Below, piece by piece: positions 8,496 to 17,888 of a stretch of 64,000 nt of DNA. Position numbers and translations under genes: made by a program. Every line of letters begins with the position of its first letter. Within the stretch, counting starts at the first letter, position 1. The DNA lies in the NCBI RefSeq assembly GCF_000242255.2, contig NC_017033.1:2925110-2989109 (forward strand). Direction: 5' to 3'. Origin of the DNA: Frateuria aurantia DSM 6220 (GTDB lineage Bacteria; Pseudomonadota; Gammaproteobacteria; Xanthomonadales; Rhodanobacteraceae). Below the pieces are notes generated by a model. It was not told the origin of the DNA. It did not search any database and worked only from the letters and a program-made list of their open reading frames with translations.

Positions 8496-8981
8496 CTATT
8501 CGTGCAGCCTGCGTTTGCTGTCCGCCAGCAACACCTTGAGTTTTCGTGACAACTCGGCGCGTTCCGGCTCAGCCAGGAATGCTCCGATTTCCACTTCCTT
8601 GCCGTGCGAGCGCAATACCAGCGCACACCGGTTTCGTCTGTGACGCATCAGCACGGCCACCCAGTACGTCTGGAAGCTCACGCGCCCGTCACCTGGCATC
8701 GACAGCACCTCCAGCGAACCTTCCACCACACTGAGCCGTTCACCGCGATCACCTGCCCGCCAAGCCAGACGCAGCATGCAGACCACGACCACAGACTCCA
8801 GCAGTGCATACAGCGGAGCAAAAACATTGCCCATGAAGGCACCGAGCACGGCAACGAACAGGTTGGCCAGCACCATGGCACCGATCACCCGCACCACTGC
8901 ACGCCTCGACAGGGCGCGATTGGGCGTCAGCCACAGGACCACGGATTCCGGGCCTGCAGCAGGGGATCGGATCACGATCAT
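8496..8981 (-). CDS. DUF2244 domain membrane protein
   Basis: A 161-residue protein with two adjacent membrane helices (about 30-75) followed by a hydrophilic C-terminal domain, the DUF2244 layout. Motifs seen: LTPNRALSRR near the N-terminus, PLYALLESVVVVCMLRLAWR after the helices, then FQTYWVAVLMRHRRNRCALVLRSHGKEVEIG. The family is common just upstream of coxB in alpha- and gammaproteobacteria; its function is not established. I start at MIVIRSPAAG, where family similarity starts. A longer frame would reach 9128 but adds a low-complexity basic segment. It is the first gene of the oxidase operon and is divergent from putA. Confidence 0.85.
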   Translation of the reverse strand: MIVIRSPAAGPESVVLWLTPNRALSRRAVVRVIGAMVLANLFVAVLGAFMGNVFAPLYALLESVVVVCMLRLAWRAGDRGERLSVVEGSLEVLSMPGDGRVSFQTYWVAVLMRHRRNRCALVLRSHGKEVEIGAFLAEPERAELSRKLKVLLADSKRRLHE

Positions 8982-9198
8982 GGTCACCCCATCCGTCTGC
9001 AACGGAGGAAATGATAGGCCGCTGCGCTGCAGCGAGCAACAAAATTGACGCACCCCGTCCACATCCCCCCTATTTTCTTTTTTTTGATGTATGTGCCGGC
9101 GCCGCCCTGCCCCCCTGCCGGAACGCACTGTGAAGCCGGCAGATCAACACATACAATCGGCGGCTGTTCCCCTCTCACCTGCCTGCGGTGTCCGATTC
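8982..9198. other. Divergent intergenic region between the oxidase operon and putA
   Basis: About 215 bp that must hold promoters for both the oxidase operon (minus) and putA (plus). The plus strand shows a CT-rich stretch with a run of eight T at about 9079-9086. I cannot name a convincing -35/-10 pair or operator. Confidence 0.5.
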
Positions 9199-12100
9199 GT
9201 GACCGACCCAATTTTGTCTCCCGAAATACCGAAACCTTCTGATCCCAGCCGCCAGCGCATTTCCGCCGCGTGGCTGAAAGACGAGGTGGAGGCCGTCCAG
9301 GAACTGCTGGTCGAGGCCCAGTTCAACGACGACGAGCGCGAACAGGTGATCAGCCTCGCCTCCGGTCTGGTCCAGCGCGTCCGTGCTCGCGCCGATGACC
9401 GGACCGCCGTCGAATCCTTCATGCGTCAATATGACCTATCCTCGGAAGAGGGGGTCTTGCTGATGTGCGTCGCCGAGGCCCTGCTGCGGATTCCGGACAA
9501 CGTCACCGCCGACAAGCTGATCCGTGACAAGCTGGGCAACGCCGACTGGAAGCGGCACCTGGGACAAAGCAAATCGCTGTTCGTGAATGCCTCGACCTGG
9601 GGGCTGATGCTGACCGGCAAGCTGGTCCATCTTGCCGAAGATACCCGCGAGGATTTCAGCAGTGCGCTGCGACGGCTGGTCGGGCGAGCCGGCGAACCGG
9701 CCATCCGGCTGGCCGTACGACAGGCCATGCGGATCATGGGCCATCAGTTCGTGATGGGTCGCACCATCGGCGAGGCGCTGGACCGTTGCGCCAAACCCGA
9801 ACACGCCGCCTTCCGCCATTCCTTCGACATGCTGGGCGAATCGGCGCTGACCGCCGCCACCGCCGAGCGCTATCAGCAGGACTATCGCGACGCAATCGCT
9901 GCCGTCGGCGCCCGCGGCCCCTTCCCCAGCCATATCGAAGCCCCCTCGATCTCGGTCAAGCTGTCGGCCCTGCACCCGCGTTACGACATCGGCCAGCGCG
10001 AGCGGGCCTGTGCCCAGCTCGGCGCCAGGCTGCTGGAGCTGTCGCAGCTGGCCATGGCCCAGGGCATTGCCTTGTCGGTCGATGCCGAAGAGGCCGACCG
10101 CCTGGAGCTGTCGCTGGACATCATCGGCCAGGTCTTTGCCGATCCTTCGCTGGAAGGCTGGAACGGACTGGGCATCGTCATCCAGGCCTATTCCAAGCGC
10201 ACCCCTTACGTCATCGACTGGCTGGTCGAGCAGGCACGCCGCCACAATCGCCGCTGGTGCGTGCGCCTGGTCAAGGGGGCCTACTGGGATGCCGAGATCA
10301 AGCGAGCCCAGGAAACCGGTCTGGCCGGCTATCCGGTCTATACCCGCAAGGCGCATACCGACATCGCCTATCTGGCCTGCGCCCGTCGCCTGTTCGCCGC
10401 CGGCAGCGACTGCATCTTCCCGCAGTTCGCCACCCACAACGCGCATACCATCGCCGCCATCCACCAGATTGCCGAAGGACGCAACTACGAATACCAGCGC
10501 CTCTACGGCATGGGCGGCGAGCTGTATGCGGAAGTGGTCGGCGCGGACAAGCTGAACATTCCCTGCCGGGTCTACGCGCCGGTCGGAAGTCACGAGGATC
10601 TGCTGCCCTACCTGGTTCGCCGTTTGCTGGAAAACGGTGCCAACACCAGCTTCGTCAATCGCATCAGCGACGCCCGGCTGCCGATCCGCGAACTGGTCGC
10701 CGATCCCTGTGAAACCACCCGCCAGCGCGGCGTGGCCCCCCATGCGGGAATCCCGCTGCCGCTCAACCTGTATGGCACTTTACGGAAGAATTCAATGGGC
10801 ACCAATTTTGCGAATGATCTCGAGCTGAAAGCCCTGGCCGATGCCGTGGCTGCACATTCCGGCCCCTGGCAGGCCGCTCCGCTGGTCCCGAATGCGCCAG
10901 TCAGCCAGGGGCCGCAGGTCACCGTCGACAATCCCGCCCGGCATGGCCAGACCGTAGGCAGCTATCAGGCTGCCGATGCCGCCACGGTGGAGCAGGCACT
11001 GAGCAATGCCGTCGCCGCGCAGCCGGCATGGGACCGGCTCCCGGTCGCCAGCCGAGCCGCGATTCTGGAATATGCCGCCGACCAGTTGGAGGCCCGCCAT
11101 GGCGAATTCATCGCCTTGTGCGTGCGCGAGGCCGGCAAGACAGTGCCCGACGCGATTGCCGAGATCCGGGAGGCGGTCGACTTCCTGCGCTATTACGCGA
11201 CCATGGCGCGCCGCCTTTACGCCCAGCCCGAAACCCTGCCCGGCCCCACCGGCGAAACCAATCAGCTGTACCTTCATGGCCGGGGCGTGTTTGTCTGCAT
11301 CAGCCCATGGAATTTCCCGCTGGCCATCTTTGTCGGCCAGATCGCGGCGGCCCTGGCCGCGGGCAATGCGGTGATCGCCAAGCCGGCCGAACAGACCTCG
11401 CTGATCGGCCATGTCGCGGTCAAGCTGCTGCTGGCAGCCGGCATTCCGGCCGAGATCCTGCAGTACCTGCCGGGTGACGGTGCCACCGTGGGCGCGGCCC
11501 TGACCCGCGATCCCCGCGTCGCCGGCGTCGCCTTCACCGGCTCCACCGATACCGCCTGGGCCATCAATCGCAGTCTGGCGGCCCGGACCTCCTCCATTGC
11601 CGCCCTGGTCGCGGAGACCGGCGGCCAGAACGCGATGATCGCCGACTCCTCGGCCCTGCCCGAGCAGATCGTCAAGGACGTGGTCGCTTCGGCTTTCCAG
11701 TCGGCCGGCCAGCGCTGCTCCGCGGCGCGCATCCTGCTGGTGCAGGAGGACATCGCCGACAAGGTGATGGATATGCTGGCCGGCGCCATGGCCGAGCTGA
11801 AACTGGGCGATCCCGGCCTGCTGTCCACCGACGTGGGCCCGGTCATCGATGCCTCGGCTCTGGCTCTGCTGGAAGCCCATGCCGCCAGGATGGACCGGGA
11901 AGCCCGTCTGATCGCCATCACGCCGATGGACCCGTCCCTCGCCGGCCAAGGCAGTTTCTTCGCGCCCCGCGCCTACGAGATCCGCTCGCTGGCGCAACTG
12001 GAGCGCGAAGTCTTCGGCCCGGTCCTGCATGTGCTGCGCTGGAAGGGCGAGGATCTGGCCGGTGTAGTGGAGCAGATCAATGCCACCGGCTACGGTCTGA

Positions 12101-12357
12101 CCCTGGGCGTGCACAGCCGCATCAACGACACCATCGACTATATCCAGGCCCATGCACGGGTCGGCAATCTGTATGTCAATCGCAACCAGATCGGCGCCGT
12201 GGTCGGAGTCCAGCCCTTCGGTGGCGAAGGCCTCTCGGGCACCGGCCCCAAGGCGGGCGGGCCGCATTATCTGCTGCGTTTCTCCGGCGAACGGACGGTC
12301 ACCGTCAACACCACGGCGGCCGGCGGCAATGCCTCGCTGCTGACGGCCGGCGACTGA
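9199..12357 (+). CDS. putA: Bifunctional proline dehydrogenase / L-glutamate-5-semialdehyde dehydrogenase
   Basis: A roughly 1050-residue PutA that oxidises proline to glutamate in two steps. The FAD-dependent proline dehydrogenase barrel occupies about residues 100-470 (motif VRLVKGAYWDAEIKRAQ near 355 and SFVNRISD after it). The NAD-dependent aldehyde dehydrogenase follows, with the general base in ETGGQNAMI (about 807) and the catalytic Cys in SAGQRCSAARIL (about 839). There is no N-terminal ribbon-helix-helix domain, so this is the shorter form without DNA-binding autoregulation. The start is uncertain: I prefer the GTG opening VTDPILSPE, since residues before it (back to 9091) look non-coding, but no strong ribosome binding site precedes it. 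Single-gene unit ended by the hairpin at 12426. Confidence 0.96.
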   Translation: MTDPILSPEIPKPSDPSRQRISAAWLKDEVEAVQELLVEAQFNDDEREQVISLASGLVQRVRARADDRTAVESFMRQYDLSSEEGVLLMCVAEALLRIPDNVTADKLIRDKLGNADWKRHLGQSKSLFVNASTWGLMLTGKLVHLAEDTREDFSSALRRLVGRAGEPAIRLAVRQAMRIMGHQFVMGRTIGEALDRCAKPEHAAFRHSFDMLGESALTAATAERYQQDYRDAIAAVGARGPFPSHIEAPSISVKLSALHPRYDIGQRERACAQLGARLLELSQLAMAQGIALSVDAEEADRLELSLDIIGQVFADPSLEGWNGLGIVIQAYSKRTPYVIDWLVEQARRHNRRWCVRLVKGAYWDAEIKRAQETGLAGYPVYTRKAHTDIAYLACARRLFAAGSDCIFPQFATHNAHTIAAIHQIAEGRNYEYQRLYGMGGELYAEVVGADKLNIPCRVYAPVGSHEDLLPYLVRRLLENGANTSFVNRISDARLPIRELVADPCETTRQRGVAPHAGIPLPLNLYGTLRKNSMGTNFANDLELKALADAVAAHSGPWQAAPLVPNAPVSQGPQVTVDNPARHGQTVGSYQAADAATVEQALSNAVAAQPAWDRLPVASRAAILEYAADQLEARHGEFIALCVREAGKTVPDAIAEIREAVDFLRYYATMARRLYAQPETLPGPTGETNQLYLHGRGVFVCISPWNFPLAIFVGQIAAALAAGNAVIAKPAEQTSLIGHVAVKLLLAAGIPAEILQYLPGDGATVGAALTRDPRVAGVAFTGSTDTAWAINRSLAARTSSIAALVAETGGQNAMIADSSALPEQIVKDVVASAFQSAGQRCSAARILLVQEDIADKVMDMLAGAMAELKLGDPGLLSTDVGPVIDASALALLEAHAARMDREARLIAITPMDPSLAGQGSFFAPRAYEIRSLAQLEREVFGPVLHVLRWKGEDLAGVVEQINATGYGLTLGVHSRINDTIDYIQAHARVGNLYVNRNQIGAVVGVQPFGGEGLSGTGPKAGGPHYLLRFSGERTVTVNTTAAGGNASLLTAGD

Positions 12358-12425
12358 GACCGCCCGCCGGCCTGAATCGGCTCGCCGCCAATGGGCGACG
12401 TGACCGGCAGGGACTGCTAGGCTTG

Positions 12426-12459
12426 CATGGCCCGCGGCGCATTCGCGCCGCGGGCCATG
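12426..12459 (+). terminator. putA terminator hairpin
   Basis: A perfect 15-bp stem, CATGGCCCGCGGCGC paired with its complement around an ATTC loop, followed by TCGTTTTG. It lies 68 bp after the putA stop and just before ycgL, so it most likely ends putA transcription and means ycgL has its own promoter or depends on readthrough. Confidence 0.8.
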
Positions 12460-12481
12460 TCGTTTTGATGGGAGTCCTTCT

Positions 12482-12742
12482 TTGCATTGCTTTGTCTACG
12501 CCAGTAAGCGCAAACCTGAAACCTATATCTGGCTGGATACGCCCGAACGGGCCGAGGGTCTGCCTGATACCCTCACCGCACTGCTGGGTGAATTGAGACC
12601 GGTGCTGGAACTGGATCTGGATGCCGGCCGGACATTGCCGCGCGAAGATGCCGCCAACGTGCTGCAGAACCTGCAGAACCAGGGCTGGCATCTGCAGTTG
12701 CCGCCGCCGCAGACGGTATCCGAACCACCTCCCGGCGCCTGA
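12482..12742 (+). CDS. ycgL: YcgL domain protein
   Basis: An 86-residue protein of the YcgL family (formerly DUF709), small alpha/beta proteins of unknown function in gammaproteobacteria. Diagnostic features are the opening HCFVYASKRKPETYIWL, the middle PVLELDLDAGRTLPREDAANV, and the end LQNQGWHLQLPPP, which is the conserved C-terminal signature. The start is a TTG: it has GGGAG seven bases before it, and no in-frame ATG exists upstream. It is followed after 45 bp by the ankyrin gene, so the two may be co-transcribed. Confidence 0.92.
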   Translation: MHCFVYASKRKPETYIWLDTPERAEGLPDTLTALLGELRPVLELDLDAGRTLPREDAANVLQNLQNQGWHLQLPPPQTVSEPPPGA

Positions 12743-12787
12743 TCGCGCGCCGCACGTCCCATTGTCTCCGCCCCAGCGACCGAACCC

Positions 12788-15700
12788 ATGTCCCAGCCCA
12801 AGCCTCGACGCCGTCCATCCTTCCTGCAGACCTGCAGTGGCTTTCTGCCCGGGCTCGCCGCCATGGCGGTCGCTGCGGCGGTGGACCATCCTCTCCGGCT
12901 GATTCCCCTGCTGCTGGGCGGGGCCTTGACGATGGCGGCCGTCTGCCATGCGATCGGCTTTGATCCGGAACCCAGCCTGGCTCGCAGCATGCAACGCCGT
13001 GGTCTGGCCTGTCTGGGTGTGCTGACGGTCGCCACCGTGCTGATATTCGCCTTGATCGCCTGGCCCTTGCTGCTGCTGAGTCAGGGCCATGACCGTCTGG
13101 CCTGGCCGTTGCTGGCCGGCGGGCTGCTGCTGGCACTGCTGGCCATGCTGCGGACCTGGCCGATACTGGGTCTGATCTATCTCTGGGACGACGCCTATCC
13201 GGCCCGGACACGAGGCTCGTCCAGCCTCACCGCGATACGCCGCAGCGCGCTGTTCGGCTGGCATGTGTCAGGCCAGACCCGCGGCTGGCTGATCGGGCTG
13301 CCTGGCGCTCTGGCCGCCTTGCTCCTGATTCTGGCCATGATTGCGCTGTCTGGGTTGCGCGGCCTGTTGCCCGCCTCGGCCCATCTGCTGGCACTGGCAG
13401 CCTATGCCGTGATCCTGCTGCCGTTGGGCTGCCTGCTGATTGCCAACCGGACTTTGCGTCTGTTGCTGCGCGAGCCCGGAAAGTCCTCGCCAGGCCCCGG
13501 CGAACGCACTCGCGACAGCGGCGTCGAAACCGCCATGACCCGCCCGAGGCCTGCATCGGAACCTGCGACGCCCCGTCCTGCCCCGCCGCCGGCCGGCGAG
13601 GTCGCCGTACGCAAGACCTCCACGCCCGAGCAGGCCGCTGCCCTGCTGGCCGCCGTGCGTCTCGCTGATGTGGAAACCGCTCTGCAATTGATCGAAGACG
13701 GAGCCGATCCCAACGCCCGCCCGACCGCCGGCGACCGCGATCAGCGACCGGCCCTGATGCTGGCGGCTCTGCTTACGGACACCCGACTGCTGCGAGCCCT
13801 GATCGCCGCCGGCGCGGATGTGGACCAGCGCAGCGGCAGTCTGACCCCGTTGCTGGCCGCCACCCGCGACAGCTGGCATGGTCGGGCGGAAGCCGTGCTG
13901 ACCCTGCTCAGCAATGGCGCCGACGCCCAGGCCTGCGATCAGGACGGCAATACGCCCTTGCACGGAGCGGCGCGCGCCGCCGAACCCGGCGTGCTGGCCA
14001 TGCTGCTGGATGCGGGCGCCCAGATCGACCAGCTCAATCGTGACGGGGAAAGCGCCTTGGTCGTGGCCTGCCGTGCCGCCAATTGGGCCCAGGCCGGTTT
14101 TCTGCTGGAACGCCACGCCAAACTGGCCCCCGCCGATGGTGTACCGGCTCTGGTCGCTGCCGCCGGCATCACCGAAGATGATCCGGACGGTATCCAGTTG
14201 CTGCTCAAGCATCGCGCCGGCATCAACGCCGTGGACCGCCGCCGCCGCAGTGCCCTGCTGGAAGCCGCCAGCGAGGGTCATGAAAAGATCGCCGGGATCC
14301 TGCTGAAGGCCGGCATCAAGATCCAGATGGCTGATCAGCATGGCACCACCGCCTTGATGGAGGCCGCCCGCAGCGGTGCTCTCGGCATCGTGCAACGACT
14401 GGTGGAGGCCCAGGCCGATGCCCGTGCGCGCGATCATCATGGTCGCGATGCCTTGATGCTGGCCTGCCAGTCGACACGAGCCACCAGTGAAATCATCCGG
14501 CTGCTGCTGGTGCTGGGTGCCGATCCCCGCGCGACCGGCCAGGACGGCCTGACCGCCCTGGACCATGCCGCCGCCAACGGGCGCTGGGACCTTGTCGCCC
14601 AGATCGACCCGCAGGCCTCGCTGCCAGCGAGTCTGGCCCGCACCATCGGCGAGGTGCCGCGTCCGGATTTCGAGCAGTTCCAGGAGGCGCTGCGTCAGCA
14701 TCGCTGGGCCGATCTGGCCGCCCTGCTGCAGAACATGCCGCCGCCCCGCCCCGCTGAGGCCGCCGGTCTGTATCTGGAGCTGGCCAGGCCCGGTCATCGC
14801 CAGGCCAGACGCTGGCTGCTGGCTCATGGTCTGCCCGCCGAAGCCCGGCTGGACCCGGTCATCACCGCTACCGGCGACGGCGCAGTGGTGCCCATGGGCC
14901 GGCGTCTCTTCGACGCCTTGCTGCAGCAGCTGCCCGAAGCCGGCGAGGCCATTGACGACCTTCTCGATGCCGGTGCCAGCCCGGCCGGTCGCGGCCTGCT
15001 GGCTCAGGCACTGCATCGGATCGGTCCCGATCCGGCCGCTGACCGGAGCCTGTTGCGCTGGATCGAGGCTGGCGCCGATCTGTTCGGCCCCGACGAACAC
15101 GGTCACAGCCCCCTGCAATTGGCGGCCATCCACGGTCACCAGCACTTGCTGGAGGCCCTGCTCGACCATGGCTGCGATCCCAACGGCCGCACTCCGCACG
15201 GCCAGACCCCCTTGTTTGCGGCTGTCCAGCACGGACCGCAGGCCTTGCCGATGGTGCGCCAGCTGATCCGGCATGGCGCTGATCCCGAACGTATCGACGG
15301 CAATGGCGAAACCCCGCTGGGATTGGCACTGGAAGCTGCCGACATCGAGCCTTGGCTGAACTGGAGCGGCTGGCCGCTGCCCGGTCGTCCGCTGCGTGCC
15401 GGCGATCTGGCCGACGCGGCCGCACGTGGTGCCGCCGTGGCGGTGCAACACCTGCTGGACCTGGGCTTTGCAGTGGACAGCCGTGATGCCGCCGGCGCCA
15501 CCGCCTTGATGCATGCCTGTGGTGCCGGTCATGTGCAGGTGGTCAATACCCTGCTGGCCGCGGGTGCCGACAGCCGCCTGACCGCCGACAACGGCATGAC
15601 CGCACTGGCTACCACCATTCGCGGGCGTCGCGAAAATACGCTGCGCCGCCTGCTGGAAGCCGGTGCCGAGGTCGATCAGCACCTGCCCGATGCAACGACC

Positions 15701-16285
15701 GCACTGATGCTGAGCGCTGCGCTGGGCTACCCTGAACTGAGCGAGCTGCTGCTGCAGGCCGGCGCCGAGCTGGCGGCCACCGATGCCCTTGGCCGCAGCC
15801 CCCTGCATTTCGCCGCACAGTTCAGTTTCGATACCGGCGACAGCCTGCGTGCCCACCGGCTGCTGGAACAATTGCTGCGCCGAGGCGCGGCCGTCGATCT
15901 GGCCGACAAGGAAGGCATGACCCCGTTGCTGCTGCTGCTGGGCGCGCATCGCCCGCCCGGCACCCGCTGCGACGATACCCACCTCGGAGCCCTGCTGCCT
16001 ATCCTGCTGGATGCGGGTGCCGATATCTCCCATGCCGACCAACGCGGCGTCACCGCCCTGCATGCCTGCGCCATCCACGCCCTGCTGGCGCCGGCCCGGA
16101 TCTTGCTGAACCGTGGCGCCGACCGGCAGCTGACCGACCGCCTGGGCCGCACCGCCGCCGACGTGGCCGATCGCCTGGGCTACGTGGATATCGCCCATGA
16201 GCTGAGCGTACGCAGCATGCCGGCCAGCGTGATTCCCAGCGTCCGCCAGACCCTGCGCCAGCCGGCGCAGCCGCCCGGTCCCTGA
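12788..16285 (+). CDS. Large membrane-anchored ankyrin repeat protein (1165 aa)
   Basis: The N-terminal 230 residues hold about five or six hydrophobic segments (around 20-55, 75-100, 105-135 and 165-225). A Pro/Arg-rich linker (230-270) leads to a very long ankyrin array up to about residue 1150. Typical repeat cores recur some twenty times: DGNTPLHGAARA, HGTTALMEAARSG, HGQTPLFAAVQHG, AGATALMHACGAGH, RGVTALHACAIHA, each followed by LLxxGAD or a variant. Repeats around residues 620-760 are degenerate. Ankyrin arrays bind proteins; here they would most simply face the cytoplasm from an inner-membrane anchor. Related proteins sit next to ycgL in Xanthomonadales, with no function I can name. Long opposite-strand frames here are GC artefacts. 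Confidence 0.9.
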   Translation: MSQPKPRRRPSFLQTCSGFLPGLAAMAVAAAVDHPLRLIPLLLGGALTMAAVCHAIGFDPEPSLARSMQRRGLACLGVLTVATVLIFALIAWPLLLLSQGHDRLAWPLLAGGLLLALLAMLRTWPILGLIYLWDDAYPARTRGSSSLTAIRRSALFGWHVSGQTRGWLIGLPGALAALLLILAMIALSGLRGLLPASAHLLALAAYAVILLPLGCLLIANRTLRLLLREPGKSSPGPGERTRDSGVETAMTRPRPASEPATPRPAPPPAGEVAVRKTSTPEQAAALLAAVRLADVETALQLIEDGADPNARPTAGDRDQRPALMLAALLTDTRLLRALIAAGADVDQRSGSLTPLLAATRDSWHGRAEAVLTLLSNGADAQACDQDGNTPLHGAARAAEPGVLAMLLDAGAQIDQLNRDGESALVVACRAANWAQAGFLLERHAKLAPADGVPALVAAAGITEDDPDGIQLLLKHRAGINAVDRRRRSALLEAASEGHEKIAGILLKAGIKIQMADQHGTTALMEAARSGALGIVQRLVEAQADARARDHHGRDALMLACQSTRATSEIIRLLLVLGADPRATGQDGLTALDHAAANGRWDLVAQIDPQASLPASLARTIGEVPRPDFEQFQEALRQHRWADLAALLQNMPPPRPAEAAGLYLELARPGHRQARRWLLAHGLPAEARLDPVITATGDGAVVPMGRRLFDALLQQLPEAGEAIDDLLDAGASPAGRGLLAQALHRIGPDPAADRSLLRWIEAGADLFGPDEHGHSPLQLAAIHGHQHLLEALLDHGCDPNGRTPHGQTPLFAAVQHGPQALPMVRQLIRHGADPERIDGNGETPLGLALEAADIEPWLNWSGWPLPGRPLRAGDLADAAARGAAVAVQHLLDLGFAVDSRDAAGATALMHACGAGHVQVVNTLLAAGADSRLTADNGMTALATTIRGRRENTLRRLLEAGAEVDQHLPDATTALMLSAALGYPELSELLLQAGAELAATDALGRSPLHFAAQFSFDTGDSLRAHRLLEQLLRRGAAVDLADKEGMTPLLLLLGAHRPPGTRCDDTHLGALLPILLDAGADISHADQRGVTALHACAIHALLAPARILLNRGADRQLTDRLGRTAADVADRLGYVDIAHELSVRSMPASVIPSVRQTLRQPAQPPGP

Positions 16286-16364
16286 CCTCGGGCGGGCGCG
16301 GACATCATCCACAAATCGTTTCATGGACCATCCCTCACGGAGCCGGGAAAAATATAATCAAATC

Positions 16365-16397
16365 ATTCAAATCAATTGGTTAAACAATAATTTGAAT
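16365..16397. promoter_or_regulatory. Inverted repeat in AT-rich promoter region of the YjjJ pseudogene
   Basis: ATTCAAAT at 16365-16372 is repeated as its exact reverse complement ATTTGAAT at 16390-16397, in a roughly 80-bp AT-rich island that contrasts with the GC-rich surroundings. It lies 40 bp before the pseudogene start. HipA-type genes are commonly autoregulated through such palindromes, so this may be a relict operator. The role is inferred. Confidence 0.4.
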
Positions 16398-16436
16398 GCC
16401 AGTATCGTTTCACATATTGTTTCTACCGAGTGGACC

Positions 16437-17811
16437 ATGCCCCTCCCCACGTCAGTGGAGCGCCTGCTTTATGCGCTGCGAGTCCATGGACCCAGCCGAG
16501 CCGCTGACCTGACCGCCCGGCTGGAGACGAGCCGCCCCACGCTGTCCCGCCTGGTCGCTGCGGCCGATGACGCCGTCCTGCGATTCGGCAAAGCCCGGGC
16601 CACCGTCTATGCAGCAACCGGCGAAGTACGGGGAGAAAAGGCCTGGCCGCTCTACCGGATCAGTGCCGAAGCCAGAGTACTGCCTCTGGGCGAGCTTCTG
16701 GCGCTGCACAACGAGCATTTCTTCGTCAGCCTCGGACAGGCCAATCCGGTCTTGCTGCATCCGCCGCTGGACTCGGGCCTGTTCGAGTCCCTGCCCTGGT
16801 TCATCGACGATCAGCGTCCACAGGGATTTCTCGGCCGGCATCTGGCGCACCGTCTTTCGGAAACCCTGCGCCTGCCGTCCCAGCTGAATCTGTAGTCGCC
16901 CAGCCACAGCCTTGTCGCCATGCTGGCGGCGGGCCACGATCCGCTGGGCGACCTGATCATCGGAGACCGGGCACTGGCCCGGGCCTTGAAAGACATCGAA
17001 TACCCTGAGTGCATTGCCGAAGAGGCACGTCCTCAGGCCTACCTCGCACTCGCCGAGGCGGCACTGCGCGGCGAAGATGTGGGCTCCGCCGCCGCCGGCG
17101 AGCAGCCCAAGTTCACTGCCGTCGTGTCGACACCGGTCGGCTACCGGCCGGTCATCGTCAAATTCACCGACCGTGCGGATCAGCCGATCGGACGACGCTG
17201 GTCCGACCTTCTGCGCCTTGAGCATCTGGCAAGCAGGGTATTGCTTGCCCACGGCATGCCCGCGGCGATCACCGACATTCTGGAGCACGACGGACGGATC
17301 TTCCTCGAGTCCAGCCGCTTCGATCGGACCCCCGTGCTGGGCCGGCAGGGTTTCGTATCCCTGATGTCCATCTTCTCGGCGTTCTATGGCGATGCGGAAC
17401 TCAGCACGTGGCGGCCTCTGGCGGCCAGGCTGAAACATGACGGGGCTGGACCTTGAAGATGCCCGCCGGCTGGAGATCATCAGCTGGTTTGGCCACATGA
17501 TCGGCAATACCGATATGCACCTGGGCAAGGCGGCCCTGATCCTTGCCGATCGCCTCCCGCTGCGGCTGGCCCCGGTATACGACATGCTGCCGATGGCGCT
17601 GCGCCCCGCGTCCAACGGCGAAATTCTGGACAGAAGCATCGATATTCCACCGCCATCGGCCAAGCAGTTCCCGCAATGGCGACAGGCCGCCTTGATGGCG
17701 GAGGACTTCTGACGTCAGGCCATCGATGAGCCGCGACTGAGCAGCCCGATCCGCAGACTCGCCGCGGACACGCTTGAAACCCTGCGCCGGACAGCCTCGC
17801 GACTGGCATGA
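16437..17811 (+). pseudogene. YjjJ-type HipA-family kinase, inactivated
   Basis: Three consecutive pieces together make one HipA-like protein of the YjjJ subgroup (about 455 codons). Piece 1 has an N-terminal winged-helix domain (TSVERLLYALRVHGPSRAAD) and the motif AWPLYRISAEARVLPLGELL. It stops at a TAG (16893) where related proteins usually carry Trp-Ser. Piece 2 continues in the same frame with HDPLGDLIIGDRAL and the ATP-binding region PVIVKFTDRAD. A +1 frameshift near 17440-17456 leads to piece 3, with the catalytic loop GNTDMHLGK and metal site YDMLPM. A TGA at 17710 follows AEDF, again where Trp is expected, and the frame then runs on to 17811. The loop also has Lys where the catalytic site normally has Asn. 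At least two nonsense changes and one frameshift indicate a dead gene. Confidence 0.88.
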
Positions 17812-17888
17812 TCCCCGTGCCGCGGGGGATCGAGCCCCGTCGGCGCTGACGGCCCCACGGCCGTCCCTCGACCGTGCCGGCGACCGGC

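Noticed and set aside
13268-16324. A 1018-codon open frame antisense to the ankyrin gene
   Set aside because: It is a product of GC-rich codon bias on the real strand; the translation is Gln/Gly-rich without any family motif and has no ribosome binding site.
16437-16895. Treating the first piece of the HipA locus as an intact short regulator
   Set aside because: The sequence after the TAG continues the same family in the same frame, so a truncated pseudogene explains it better.
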